Shown one piece after another: positions 1 to 10,800 of a stretch of DNA of 64,000 nucleotides. Within the stretch, counting starts at the first letter, position 1; each line of letters begins with the position of its first letter. Location of the stretch: the NCBI RefSeq assembly GCF_001704415.2, contig NC_030808.1, forward strand, positions 80,134,594-80,198,593. The letters are read 5' to 3'. Under the pieces are notes generated by a model. That model ran no database searches. It was given only the letters and a program-made list of their open reading frames with translations, and had not been told where the DNA came from. The stretch comes from Capra hircus. Taxonomy: Eukaryota > Chordata > Mammalia > Artiodactyla > Bovidae. Made by a program: the position numbers and the translations under genes.

Positions 1-129
1 GATTGCCATGCATGAAAGGACACACTGAAGAGTGTAGTTTCACAGACAAAGACAAATACCATATGATACAGCTTACATACGGAAATTTTTAAAAAAAGAT
101 ACAAATGAGCTTATCTAAAATAGAGAGCC

Positions 130-295
130 AACAAGGACTACTTTTACTGTATAGCACAGGGAACTCTGCTTAATACTCAACCTAAATGGGGAAAGAATTT
201 GAAAAAAAAGATACATGCCTATGTATATAACTGAATCACTGTGCTGTACACCTGAAACTACCAATTATATTCCAATATGAAATAAAAAAAATTTT
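130..295 (+). mobile_element. Old L1 3'-end fragment in RFC4 intron
   Basis: Contains tagcacagggaactctgctt, then gtataactgaatcactgtgctgtacacctgaaact and an A-rich end, a common cetartiodactyl LINE 3' end. The rest of 1-1028 is RFC4 intron in which I see nothing else. Confidence 0.65.
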
Positions 296-1028
296 CTTAA
301 GTATACAGTTTCATAACAGTACTTATTAGAATTTAGTTCATTTGTTAATCTGTACCACAGATCAGTTGACTGATGAGCCAAGCCAGCTAGATTTAAGGTT
401 TGAAAGAACTAGTTATTTAATCTCATCCTGTCTTCTACTGATGAAATCTATGCAGGCATCCCTACAGGCAGGGCACATAATCACGATGTGGACTACTGTG
501 TGACAGTAGATGCTTTTTTTTTTTTACTGTTTCTATTCTTGGAACTTTAGCTCATGGAAAGCCCCAGTATGCCATTTTCATTCTTTTTTCCTTGATATTG
601 GCCAAATCCAATTTGGTCAGTGTCCCTTTTGAAGCAACTGACATCTTTATAAAATCTTGCCCAGTCATGAGTTCAGATGTGAGATAAGGAACAGACAGAA
701 GCTCTGGATTTCGTTCAGAAATAAAAGGTTTTAAATTCCAGCTTTGAAAATCCCACCTAAGTATTAGATTAGATATAGAACAATTGTAAGTATTGATTCA
801 GTTTAAGATACTAGAAAGACATCTTGGAGAAAAATGATAGTGTTTGTGAAAAAGCAGGATTTAGTACGATTATTACTGTAATACCAGTTATATTAAGAAA
901 CCTTTGTTTTCAGACATATATGCCCTATTAAGGAAGTCATTGTACTCTTCCATAGACATTTTCAGCCATTTTTAACCTGTGTGTATCAGAACATAATTTT
1001 TTAAAACATAAAATCTTAACTTCTGCAG

Positions 1029-1108
1029 CTCCCTAATCTCTTGTTTTACGGGCCACCTGGAACTGGAAAAACATCAACTATTTTGGCAGCAGCTAGAGAA
1101 CTCTTTGG
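1029..1108 (+). CDS. RFC4: RFC4 exon with Walker A
   Basis: The exon starts in phase 0 after ttctgcag and ends in a split Gly codon before gtaagt. It encodes LPNLLFYGPPGTGKTST..., the nucleotide-binding P-loop, and stops within ARELFG. Confidence 0.95.
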
Positions 1109-2309
1109 GTAAGTTGAAACCTCTCTCTTTTTAAGACTTGACACTAAGAATCTCTAGTACTGCTTTTCTTTCTCTAAAACTTTGCATTTGGTTTTTCGGT
1201 GAGTGTTGTTGGGTTGATTTTTGTTCTGAATTTTTTTCTTAATAATCCAGTGGACTGTTTTCAGTTCCTCCCCTCCAGTAAATTAGCTTGCCTATACCTT
1301 TTGTAACCTTTATTCTGAAACTTGTTCAAGTGTTTGAATGTACTACAAGGAGCCTTGTGATTTTTTTTCACCACTTTAAAACTCGTTGTCATTTTGGAGA
1401 CTAGAGGATCCTGTCTGCAGTCGTGCTTATCGTTTCATCACTCTTAATGGTCATGCTCACGTCCCTGTCATAGAATTTGCTATTTTGATGCTACTGATGT
1501 GGACCACCCACTCCTGAGTTCTTTTTTGCTCTGGGCTTCCCAGGGCCTACCTCCAGAGTGGCTGGCGAGCTCCATGCCCTCAAGTACCCTCAGTGTAAGC
1601 AGAGTGTCCTGGTTGATGCAGTATGATTCCAGGTACAGCAGAAAATCTCTGTGAGCCACCTTCTTAGAGTCCTCTTCCTAGACTGACTGTGTTTGGCTTA
1701 GCCAGCTGTTGTAGTAATGGGGCCCAGAGCCCTTTATCTAAAGTTAAAAGATATATTTCAGCCCCTGTCTGGTATCCATGCAAAATGCACCAACATAACA
1801 GCATCTGTCTTTAATTTATCCAGGATTTTAATATCAGGCATATGGCCTAAGGGTACATTTGAAATCCTACACATGAAAATAATTAGATGCCTCTGAAACC
1901 ACCGAATACGTAAGGATAATTAGTTCTGTTGAGATGTCAAGGAAGACAAAAGGGGAAGCTGCTCTGAACCTAGTATTTTGACAGAATATTTGTTTTCTCA
2001 AGAAAATTTTAAAGGAGCTTTTTTGATTAATTCTACAATTCCGATCCAGTCTGAACCATCCTTAGCAATGCAGTCATAAAGAAGCTGTTAAGTATAGTTT
2101 ACTATTAGTTGTTCTAGAGTTAAATTAGTCCAAATTATATAACTTGTAGAAAGAACTTAATTGTAAATCCCACATATAATAGTATATGTGGTTTTAAAAT
2201 AGAAAATACATGTTCACAGCTTTCTAGATATTTATGCCCATAGAAAAATGCAGAGGATGTCATGCTATTTAGGAAAAAGAGAGACTAAATTCCTACTCCT
2301 GTTCTCTCT

Positions 2310-2354
<45 letters not shown>

Positions 2355-5300
2355 CACACACATAGAAAAATAACTAGAAGGAAGTAAAACAATGGTTTAG
2401 CAGGGTATGCCAGGTGTTTTTTTTCTTTTAAATTCTCAGATTTTCCTACGAAGAGCTACTTTTAATAATTTTTTTTAAAAGAACTAAAAAATAAATAAAC
2501 TTCATATTTTGATCCAGTAGTTTTCCTTATAGCAAGATACTTTTTGGAAAGAATTCAGAATATGCTACATTGCACCATCATTTTAAATTGTAACATATTT
2601 AAAACTAAATGTTTAGCAATAGAAGGATGTTACCAGTCTTAGGTTAGAAGGTCATAGCTATTAAAATGGTTTTTACAGTGTTTATCATGACATGGCAAGA
2701 TGTTTTGAACAGTACAAAGTGGAAAATTGATTCAAAATTTAGCACATTATGTGGTATCATCTACCTTTTTTTTTTTTAATGTATCAGAAAAAAGCCAGAA
2801 TGTGTATGACTTTGCAAAAGAGAAAATACAGGACTGTGTGCCTTATATCCATGTTGTTAACTAGGTGTATTTTAAACTATTGAAAAATGTACAGATGTTA
2901 AAATATAGTTTAAACCTGATTTACTTATATGCTCTATGATGTTTCTCTTTTTTATTTTGACATAGGCCTGAACTTTTTCGATTAAGAGTTCTTGAGTTAA
3001 ATGCATCTGATGAACGTGGAATACAAGTAGTTAGAGAGAAAGTTAAGAATTTTGCCCAATTAACTGTGTCAGGAAGCCGTTCAGAGTAAGTAAGCTCACC
3101 TTCCCTTTTTTATACCATGTCTTTGTATTTGTTTAAAATACATTTCTGCCAAAATTTCAACTTTTTTCATATTAGATCATATTTTTATCTGAATTATTTA
3201 AAATTAGAAATGACCTTTCCATTATTAACTAATTTTAAGTTATTTAGCCATCAGGGGTTTTTAGTTGATATTTTGTCTAAGGAGTATTCATTAGTCAAAT
3301 ATGGTTTGGTGGTACACTCAAAATAAAAATCCTGATTTTTAATAATAATTCAATAGGGATGTTTAGTCAACTGTGTATACTCCTTAGGTGACAAAGTTCA
3401 AAGGTTAAATTTTTGGTACCTGGCATATATTTAATTTTATATGAGGGCACACTTGGGAATTTGTAGAAAGTAAAGGACAGTTTTTGATACCTACCTTGGA
3501 TTGACAATATATATATATATATCATATACTTGATAAGGGACTTAGATCAAGAATAAAGAATTCTTACAACTCAGTAATAAAAAGACAACCCAATTTAAAA
3601 ATGGGCAAAGGATGTGAATAGACATTACTCCAAGGAAGATGTTGCTATTGTTGAGTTGCTAAGTCATGTCCAACTCTTTTGAAACCCCATGGACTGTAGC
3701 CCACCGGGCTCCTCTATCCATGAGGTTTCCCAGGTAAGAATATTGGAGTGGATTGCCATTTCCTTCTCCAGGGGATCTTCCCAACCCAGGGACTGAACCC
3801 GAGTCTTCTGCATTAGCCAACGGGTTCTTTACCACTGAGCCACCAAGGAAGCCCAAGGATGATAAACAAAATAGTCAATAAGCATATTTCAACATGCTCA
3901 TCAACATCATGAGCCATTAGAGAAATGCAAATCAAACCCATGTTGAAATACCATTTACACCCATTTAGAATGGCTGTATGGAGAAGGCAATGGCAACCTA
4001 CTCCAGTACTCTTGCCTGGAAAATCCCATGGACAGAGGAGCCTGGTAGGCTGCAGTCCGTGGGGTCACAAAGAGTCGGACACAACAGAGCGATTTCACTT
4101 TCACTTTTTACTTTCATGCATTGGAGAAGGAAATGGCAACCCACTCCAGTGTTCTTGCCTGGAGAATCCCAGGGATGGCAGAGCCTGGTGGGCTGCCGTC
4201 TTTGGGGTCGCACAGAGTCGGACATGACTGAAGTGACTTGGCAGCAGCAGCAGCAGCAGAATGACTATAATCAAAAAGACAGGAAAAACTGGTATTACCA
4301 AGGATGTGGAGAAATCAGAACTCTTAAACATTGCTGGTTGTAATGTAAAATGGCACAGCCACTTTGAAAACAGTTGGCAGTTCCTCTAAAAGTTAAATAT
4401 GACCCAGCAATTCCAGCCCTACAATATATACTGACAGGATATGAAAATATATACACATGTACACAAATGTTTATAGCTGCAGCTTTTATAATAGTCAGAA
4501 CATGGAAAAAACCCAATATCCATCAACTAAAGAATGGACGAATGATAGTATGTTCATCCATTTGGCAATAAAAGGAATTGAAATAATGAGATACAACATG
4601 GTTGAACCTTAAAAACATTAAGCGAAAGAAGCCAGTCACAAAAGACAGCATATTATGTTGACAATACATGATTCCATTTGTGTTGTGTCCAGAATAGGCA
4701 AACCTGTGGGAACAGAAGGTAGAGATTCCTGATTGCCTATGGCTGGGAAAGTTGGGAAAGAAATGACTCCTAATGGACACAGGGTTTCCTTTTAGTGATG
4801 AGAACATTCTAAAGTAGATTGTGATAATGATGTATGAATTAACTCCTGTGTATTTCTCTGAATCAGTGGAAAGCCATGTCCTCCTTTTAAAATTGTGATT
4901 CTGGATGAAGCAGATTCTATGACCTCAGCTGCTCAGGCAGCTTTAAGACGTACCATGGAGAAAGAGTCTAAAACCACCCGATTCTGTCTCATCTGTAACT
5001 ATGTCAGCCGGTATGTGTATTGCCCTAAAGATAAAGATACCGGGGATAGCCCCAAACAGAGAAAAAAAAGTTTCAAGGTTACCCTTAGTTTCCCCTTCAT
5101 CAAATCTTGTTCTTAATAAAGTTCTTTGAGGGAGTTTTTGTAGACAATGACTTATTTTTTCCCAATATTTTACAGAATAATTGAACCTCTGACCTCTAGA
5201 TGTTCTAAATTCCGCTTCAAACCTCTGTCAGATAAAATTCAGCAGCAGCGGTTACTAGACATCGCTGATAAAGAACACGTCAAAATTAGCAATGAGGTAA

Positions 5301-7044
5301 TTACTGCTACAGCTACTGTAAATTAGTAATGGCTTTGATGAATGCCTATGAAGAGGCCCTTTCTGAAAGAGTCAATTTTGTATTGCTTCAATTTCTGATG
5401 CCAGTTGCTCAGGCAAAGGTAAATGAACAACTGGAATGTACCGGTTCAGCCTTTCTGTTGCTATTAGAAATTTATGTCAGTATTGCAGACTCAAAGCTGA
5501 GGCAGATTTCATACATAGACTACAAATTCAACAGCAAACCTCTGTATAGCCATTACTAATTATTATGTGCAAGAATTAGGTATGATGCAATTCTGGTAAT
5601 GATAGAATATATACACCCCTCATTCATTGCAACAGAATTTAACCATAATTTATGTAATCAAGGCTGTCTCCGTGAATCCTGCCACTGCAGAATTGACATT
5701 CTTTATTAAATTCATCCTTAATTGGCCATTACAGGTTAAGAACAACTTTTTTCTCTTTAGGGAATAGCTTATCTTGTTAAAGTGTCAGAAGGAGACTTAA
5801 GAAAAGCCATTACATTTCTTCAAAGTGCTACTCGACTAACTGGTGGAAAGGAAGTCACAGAAAAAGTGATCACAGATATTGCTGGGGTAAGAACACTGGG
5901 TATCCTAAAATTCTTTTAGTTGACTTTTTTGATTTAAATTTACTTCAGCAAAGAGTGCTTATTATGTGCTATCTATTCAAGCTGCTTTAACAAATGCCAT
6001 AGGCTGGTTTATAAACAGTTCTCAGTTCTAAAGGCTGGGAATTAAAGATCAAGTGCCCACAGATCCAGTACTGAGGATACTTCCTAGTTCAGACCTGTTC
6101 ATACCTCCCTGCATCCTTCTATGGTAAAGGAATATTTTGTAAGGGCATAAATTCAATTTACGAGGGCTGCACTCTTGACTAATCACCTCCCAGTGGTGTC
6201 ACCTCCAAATTCTATCATGTTTAGTCTGTAGCTTATAGTAGTAGCTGGGGAATCAGATTCCAGGCAGGGATATGGCAGTTGAAGGGTGGGTCCTATCCAA
6301 GGGATAAGTGACTAAAGGAATTCTCTTGTGCCAAACCCTTGTCTTCAGATAGTCCTTTCCAAACTTAGCTCAACCAATCAACGAGCCTCTGTATTGACAT
6401 CTTGGAGAAAAGATTGTCAGTGCCTTCCTCTGGTTACATGGCAATGCCTGATCTTTATGCATTGGCATGCATAATCAAGGCTGGACCTACCTATCTGGGC
6501 TGCAAACATGTGCTGCCTGAAGCATTTAACAGGGAGTGGGCATAAGACTGGTACAGAAGTAACTGTCTTCACCCAAAAACTAATTCTTTTAGGTAGTACC
6601 AGCTAAGACAATTGATGGAGTATTTGCTGCCTGTCAGAGTGGCTCTTTCGACAAACTAGAAGCTGTGGTAAAGGTAAAGTGACTTTACTAGCCTCGGGGA
6701 AGGCTGAAGGGATAAGAATGCTAAAATATGTACGTTTTGGTTATAGGACTTAATAAATGAGGGCCACGCAGCAACTCAACTTGTAAATCAACTCCATGAT
6801 GTGGTGGTAGAAAATGATAACCTTTCTGATAAACAGAAGTCTATTATTACAGAAAAACTTGCTGTAAGTGGCCATTTTCTACATCTCAGCACAACATACA
6901 CACACCTACAAAGGACAGTTTTACTTACTTCGTTTCATTTTCTTATAGGAAGTTGATAAATGCTTAGCAGACGGCGCTGATGAACATCTGCAGCTGATCA
7001 GCCTCTGTGCTACTGTGATGCAGCAGTTAACTCAGAATTGCTAA
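1029..7044 (+). CDS. RFC4: RFC4, replication factor C subunit 4 (3' eight coding exons)
   Basis: RFC4 is a small AAA+ subunit of the RFC clamp loader, which opens PCNA and loads it on primer-template DNA in the nucleus, and also works in alternative loaders. Eight exons read in phase (1029-1108, 2966-3085, 4867-5010, 5176-5296, 5761-5886, 6593-6673, 6747-6863, 6949-7044), all with AG/GT borders. They give 885 bases, 294 residues and a stop, which fits the human protein of about 363 residues minus its N-terminal ~70. Visible motifs are Walker A GPPGTGKT, Walker B ILDEADSM, and the SRC arginine-finger region TSRCSKFRF, followed by the helical C-terminal collar domain. The first exons lie left of base 1. 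The gene converges with EIF4A2. Identity is by recognition of the translation; the reading frame is intact, so this is the functional gene and not a retrocopy. Confidence 0.96.
2303..2362. repeat. (CT)n(TG)n microsatellite in RFC4 intron
   Basis: A short CT run leads into about 18 TG units, then tatacacaca. The rest of the intron 1109-2965 shows no recognisable element. Confidence 0.9.
2966..3085 (+). CDS. RFC4: RFC4 exon (PELFRLRVLELNASDERG)
   Basis: Acceptor catag, donor gtaagt. It encodes the segment between Walker A and B, including LNASDERGIQVVREKV, typical of small RFC subunits. It ends in a split Asp codon completed by the next exon. Confidence 0.95.
3641..3854 (-). mobile_element. 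Bov-tA SINE inserted in the L1
   Basis: Reverse-oriented Bov-tA from ctaagtcatgtccaactctt to ccaccaaggaagccc, flanked by an imperfect repeat caaggaagat / caaggatgat in the L1. Confidence 0.88.
3976..4257 (+). mobile_element. Bov-A2 SINE inserted in the L1
   Basis: Two Bov-A monomers (ggagaaggcaatggcaac, ggagaaggaaatggcaac) and a (CAG)n tail, with TSD agaatggct / agaatgact. The ORFs here are SINE-derived. Confidence 0.92.
4867..5010 (+). CDS. RFC4: RFC4 exon with Walker B and sensor 1
   Basis: Acceptor aatcag, donor gtatgt. It encodes GKPCPPFKIVILDEADSMTS (Walker B DEAD) and FCLICNYVSR (sensor 1 region). The 5' intron carries a large old L1 fragment that ends close to the acceptor. Confidence 0.95.
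5176..5296 (+). CDS. RFC4: RFC4 exon with SRC motif
   Basis: Acceptor tttacag, donor gtaatt. It encodes IIEPLTSRCSKFRFKPLSDK. The SRC motif supplies the arginine finger to the neighbouring subunit in RFC complexes. Confidence 0.95.
5761..5886 (+). CDS. RFC4: RFC4 exon (lid domain, GIAYLVKVSEGDLRKA)
   Basis: Acceptor ctctttag, donor gtaaga. GDLRKAITFLQS matches the sensor 2 region of the AAA+ lid domain. Confidence 0.95.
5960..6255. repeat. Old mammalian interspersed repeat in RFC4 intron
   Basis: Text such as caagctgctttaacaaatgccataggctgg and aatcacctcccagtggtgtc resembles a widespread old repeat whose family I cannot name with certainty. Confidence 0.4.
6593..6673 (+). CDS. RFC4: RFC4 exon (VVPAKTIDGVFAACQSG)
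   Basis: Acceptor ttttag, donor gtaaag. It encodes the start of the C-terminal collar region (VFAACQSGSFDKLEAVVK). Confidence 0.94.
6747..6863 (+). CDS. RFC4: RFC4 exon (DLINEGHAATQLVNQLHD)
   Basis: Acceptor ttatag, donor gtaagt. Collar-domain helices. The intron before it is only 73 bases. Confidence 0.94.
6949..7044 (+). CDS. RFC4: RFC4 terminal coding exon
   Basis: Acceptor cttatag. It encodes EVDKCLADGADEHLQLISLC... and ends with taa at 7042-7044. The 3' UTR is very short. Confidence 0.95.
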   Translation, partial: EVDKCLADGADEHLQLISLCATVMQQLTQNC

Positions 7045-7079
7045 AACTATCTTCAGTATGTGTTTCATAAACAATTTAT

Positions 7080-7085
7080 AATAAA
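7080..7085 (+). terminator. RFC4: RFC4 polyadenylation signal AATAAA
   Basis: Canonical AATAAA 36 bases after the RFC4 stop. Cleavage is expected near 7095-7110, where the EIF4A2 transcript also appears to end. Confidence 0.75.
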
Positions 7086-7117
7086 ATAACCAAAGCACCT
7101 TTAAAGTGAATATACAA

Positions 7118-7123
7118 TTTATT
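7118..7123 (-). terminator. EIF4A2: EIF4A2 polyadenylation signal (distal)
   Basis: AATAAA read on the minus strand, about 610 bases after the EIF4A2 stop. Another copy at 7251-7256 could serve a shorter 3' UTR. Confidence 0.6.
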
Positions 7124-7250
7124 TAACATTCAAACTTCATTAAGACATGTGCAATATGGCAATTTTACTGGGGGTTTAACCCTACCTAGGATGATTGCTT
7201 GCTGGGGTTTAGCAACAGGGTCCAGTTCACACTTAACACTAATTAAATAC

Positions 7251-7256
7251 TTTATT
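7251..7256 (-). terminator. EIF4A2: EIF4A2 alternative polyadenylation signal
   Basis: A second minus-strand AATAAA, about 480 bases after the stop codon. Which signal dominates cannot be seen from sequence. Confidence 0.4.
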
Positions 7257-7734
7257 GAATAAATATAATACCAAACAAAATGCATTCAAATGCTAAAAAA
7301 AAATCAATTTTAAAGGCCTTTCTATTCAGGCTAATGACAAACACAATAAAGGCAGATATGCTAGTTTAACATAATTGGCTGATTTTATACAGCACTTATA
7401 TCTTTTAGTCCACAAGTATATTATTAAATGATAGAGAACATCTAATACAACCATTTCTACAGAACTAGGAAATAAATTTCTAAGAAAGAAAGATTTTACA
7501 GACCCCATCTTTTATACCCACCCCAACAGTCTAACTCTAAAGAGGATAAAGCCAATGACTTTCCTCACAAGAGCTCACGACTAACGTCGCTTTGCTATCA
7601 AAATCTGTATTTCTGATCCGTTATGAGCATTGAGACAAGATTCAAATATTCCCAAAGAAAGAAGCACAATGCACGTTGTGATCGCCTATTCAGCAACAGC
7701 GAGCACTGCATTCAAAACTATCTCATCCCAGGAA

Positions 7735-7879
7735 TTAAATAAGGTCGGCCACATTCATTGGCATTTCCTCCACTGTAGTATTGTAGAAAGTCTCAATGTC
7801 ACGAAGAATCCTCTTGTCTTCTTCAGTAACAAAGTTTATAGCCACACCTTTCCTCCCAAATCGACCCCCTCTGCCAATT
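7735..7879 (-). CDS. EIF4A2: EIF4A2 exon 11 and stop
   Basis: Encodes [17 protein letters not shown] (motif VI) through the family C-terminus VADLI. The stop TAA is at 7735-7737. Confidence 0.96.
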
Positions 7880-10800
7880 CTGTGTGAGGAAAAGAAATCA
7901 GTCATTAGAATATATTCCCTCTCACATGCTGCATGAACTACTGAACATGATGATCCACTTGTTAACCATCAGCTGCTGTTTACTTATCAAGGTTATAGTT
8001 CGTGCTTCTAATTGGAGCACTAGCTGCTCATCAATATCTAGAGAAAAAAATCTTCCTCTGCAGTTAGTGCCAAAAGGATTCAAGGCTTGTCTGGCTGCAA
8101 AATGAGATTTCATCAGGTGTTTTGAGCATTACTTTTTTTTAAAGCAGATGACAGTATTGTGTTTGGGGTAGTGAATTTAAAGCCCATACCAAAGTGGGCC
8201 AGCCAAGAGCAGATGTCGGCCTGGGACAGATGTAAAACACCAGGGATAAAACAAAGAAGTTATGTAATCCATTTCGACGCTCTTCTGGAACTGTAAACTG
8301 CAAATACAAATGCTTCAAGGTTAACTATTGTCTAAAACTTAACAACTTTTTCCAGTGGGAAAACAAGTATTTGGTATGGTAACCCAAACTTATCACTGCT
8401 TTTTTGCTCAGTTTCACACGTTGTAACTCAAATTACTCAAACGTGTTTACCTCCAAAACATCTCTTTAACCTTCCTGATAGAAACCAGACAATACAAACC
8501 ACCTAACAGGCTAATATACAAAATGCCTTAGCTGGAGCATGTTAAAATATCAAATAATCATGACAAAAAAAAAAAAAAAAAAACAAGTATAAATACCGAC
8601 TCGCTCTTTATTCAAACAGTGTGCTGTTTCGCTTATGATTCCACGTCCTAAATTACGTCAACGCCGTTTCTGAGTGCCATCTCGTCATCAACTGCTGCTA
8701 TCGACTCCTGTATTTTTTAAAAAGTCTTTTTTTACATCATATAACAAAGTACAATTCAATTTACTTAGGGATAAAGCCACTATAACTAAACCAGGGACTG
8801 CTCAAATTGCTACCAGACAACACCAAGAAAATCCCAACTATAGAGGAATCACCAAGAAATCACATGGACACAAGAGCATCACTAAAAATAAAGCTCAAAA
8901 ATAAGACCAACCGATCTAAAACAACCTAATCTGTATGTAGAGCCCACAATTTGGGCAACGTTCACACTGTTTTCCCACTGTGCACAATCTTCCCAAGTAC
9001 AGTTTTGATTATATCCTACCAAGATACTATGCCTTAATGCTTAATTCCCTATTTGAAGTTAACCTTTCAGACAATTTAGTCAGTAGAAAAGCAATGAGTT
9101 ACACCAATACATTACTAAGTCAAGATGCCATCTACTCACCTGTGAATGTAATTTTCACGATTGGTAGGTAGATCATAGTTTATAACCAATGACACTTGTT
9201 GCACATCAATTCCACGAGCCTGAAATACAGTGATAATGATGTTCAAATTCTGTGTTAATATAAGGGCTCCCCTAGTGGCTCAGCAGTAAACATCTGCCTG
9301 CAGTGAATGAAGGAGATGTGTGTTCAATTCCTGAGGTCTCCTGGGGAAGGAAATGGCAACCCACTCCTATATTCTTGCTAGGGAAATCCCATGGGCAGAC
9401 AAGCCTGGTGGGCTACAGTTGGTGTGATGTAGGCCACAAAATAGTAATGAACTATACTAAGTGGTATAGCTCACTGTGGAGCATGGCCTTCTTTATTCTT
9501 CCAAATAGCCTGAAGTTGGTAAAGGCCATTAAAAAACCTTCCCCCAATAACAAACTTTTGGTGGATTAAAAAGAGCATTAAGAGACTTACCAACAAGTCA
9601 GTAGTGATCAGAACACGGCTTGACCCTGATCGAAATTCCCTCATGATAACATCTCTTTCTTTCTGGTCCATGTCACCATGCTGCAAAGTAACAAACCTAT
9701 TAATTCAAGAATCACCAATCAAATCAGTAACTTAAACTTTATCAACATGTATGAGACCAAGCGTCCCTGGCTGCTACTGGAGCATAGCAGACAGGTATAG
9801 TAAAGAAACAACTTTATTTTTAGCAGGGGGAACGACAACACAGCACTTAGCAGCTATATTGTAGTCTAAATCCTGCTTTAGTGAAAGTAGAGACTTCAAT
9901 TACCATTACTAGGTTAGAATACCTCTTACCAAGGCAGAAACTGTGAAGTCCCTGGCATGCATTTTCTCTGTGAGCCAGTCCACCTTGCGCCTTGTATTGA
10001 GAAAAATAACAGCCTGTGTAATTGTCAGTGTCTCATACAAGTCACAAAGTGTATCCAACTTCCATTCCTACAAGATTTCAAAGAGAAAGTAACAGTCACG
10101 AGCTTTCCAGCTTACATTATTTAAAAACTCATTTATTAGATTGGTCTAAAGACATATTGCACCAAATCTTAAGACAAAGGACACTGGACATTAAGAAAGA
10201 GGTCCACCCCAGTCTTTACAATCTAGTGCAGTTCCTCTTCTTCTTGTTTAATACTCTGCTAGCATTATCACAAAAACCAAGGTTATCTTGGTTTCTGTAA
10301 TTTTAGCACAGTGCTTATACAAGAAGGTAAAAACCTAAGTTTTTATTTTAACAATTAGAAAAATTACCTCTCTTTCAACATTAATATAAAACTGCTTGAT
10401 TCCTTCAAGGGTCAATTCTTCCTTCTTCACCAAAATTCGAATTGGATCTCTCATGAATTTTTTGGTCACTTCCAACACATCCGTTGGCATTGTGGCAGAA
10501 AGCAACACCACCTTAAGAAGATATGTTGTCACGCGTAGTTAGCACAACTTCCACAATACTCAAGGGAAAACATTTTGAAGTCAAGCACCTCTGAACATGG
10601 AATTATGCCAGACAGAAATAAGTTATGCATCAGTTGCTGTTAAGTAGGGGGAATGACACAGAACACTTCAACTGTGATAGTGCCAGTGGTTAATCTCCAG
10701 CAATTTTAGGAGACAGAAACAAAGCTCACCTGAATACTAGTATTTAATTTTTGGAAAATCTCATAGATTTGATCCTTAAACCCTCGGCTCAGCATTTCAT

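Larger units (their letters stand above)
3530..4815 (+). mobile_element. Old L1 ORF2/3' fragment in RFC4 intron, split by two SINEs
   Basis: L1 text such as acaacccaatttaaaaatgggcaaagg, then (after the SINEs) aggatgtggagaaatcagaactc and tatgacccagcaattcca. Frames are broken; it is non-functional. Confidence 0.8.

Noticed and set aside
3925..4343. Frames of 100 and 121 codons in RFC4 intron
   Set aside because: Encoded by Bov-A2 and L1 sequence.
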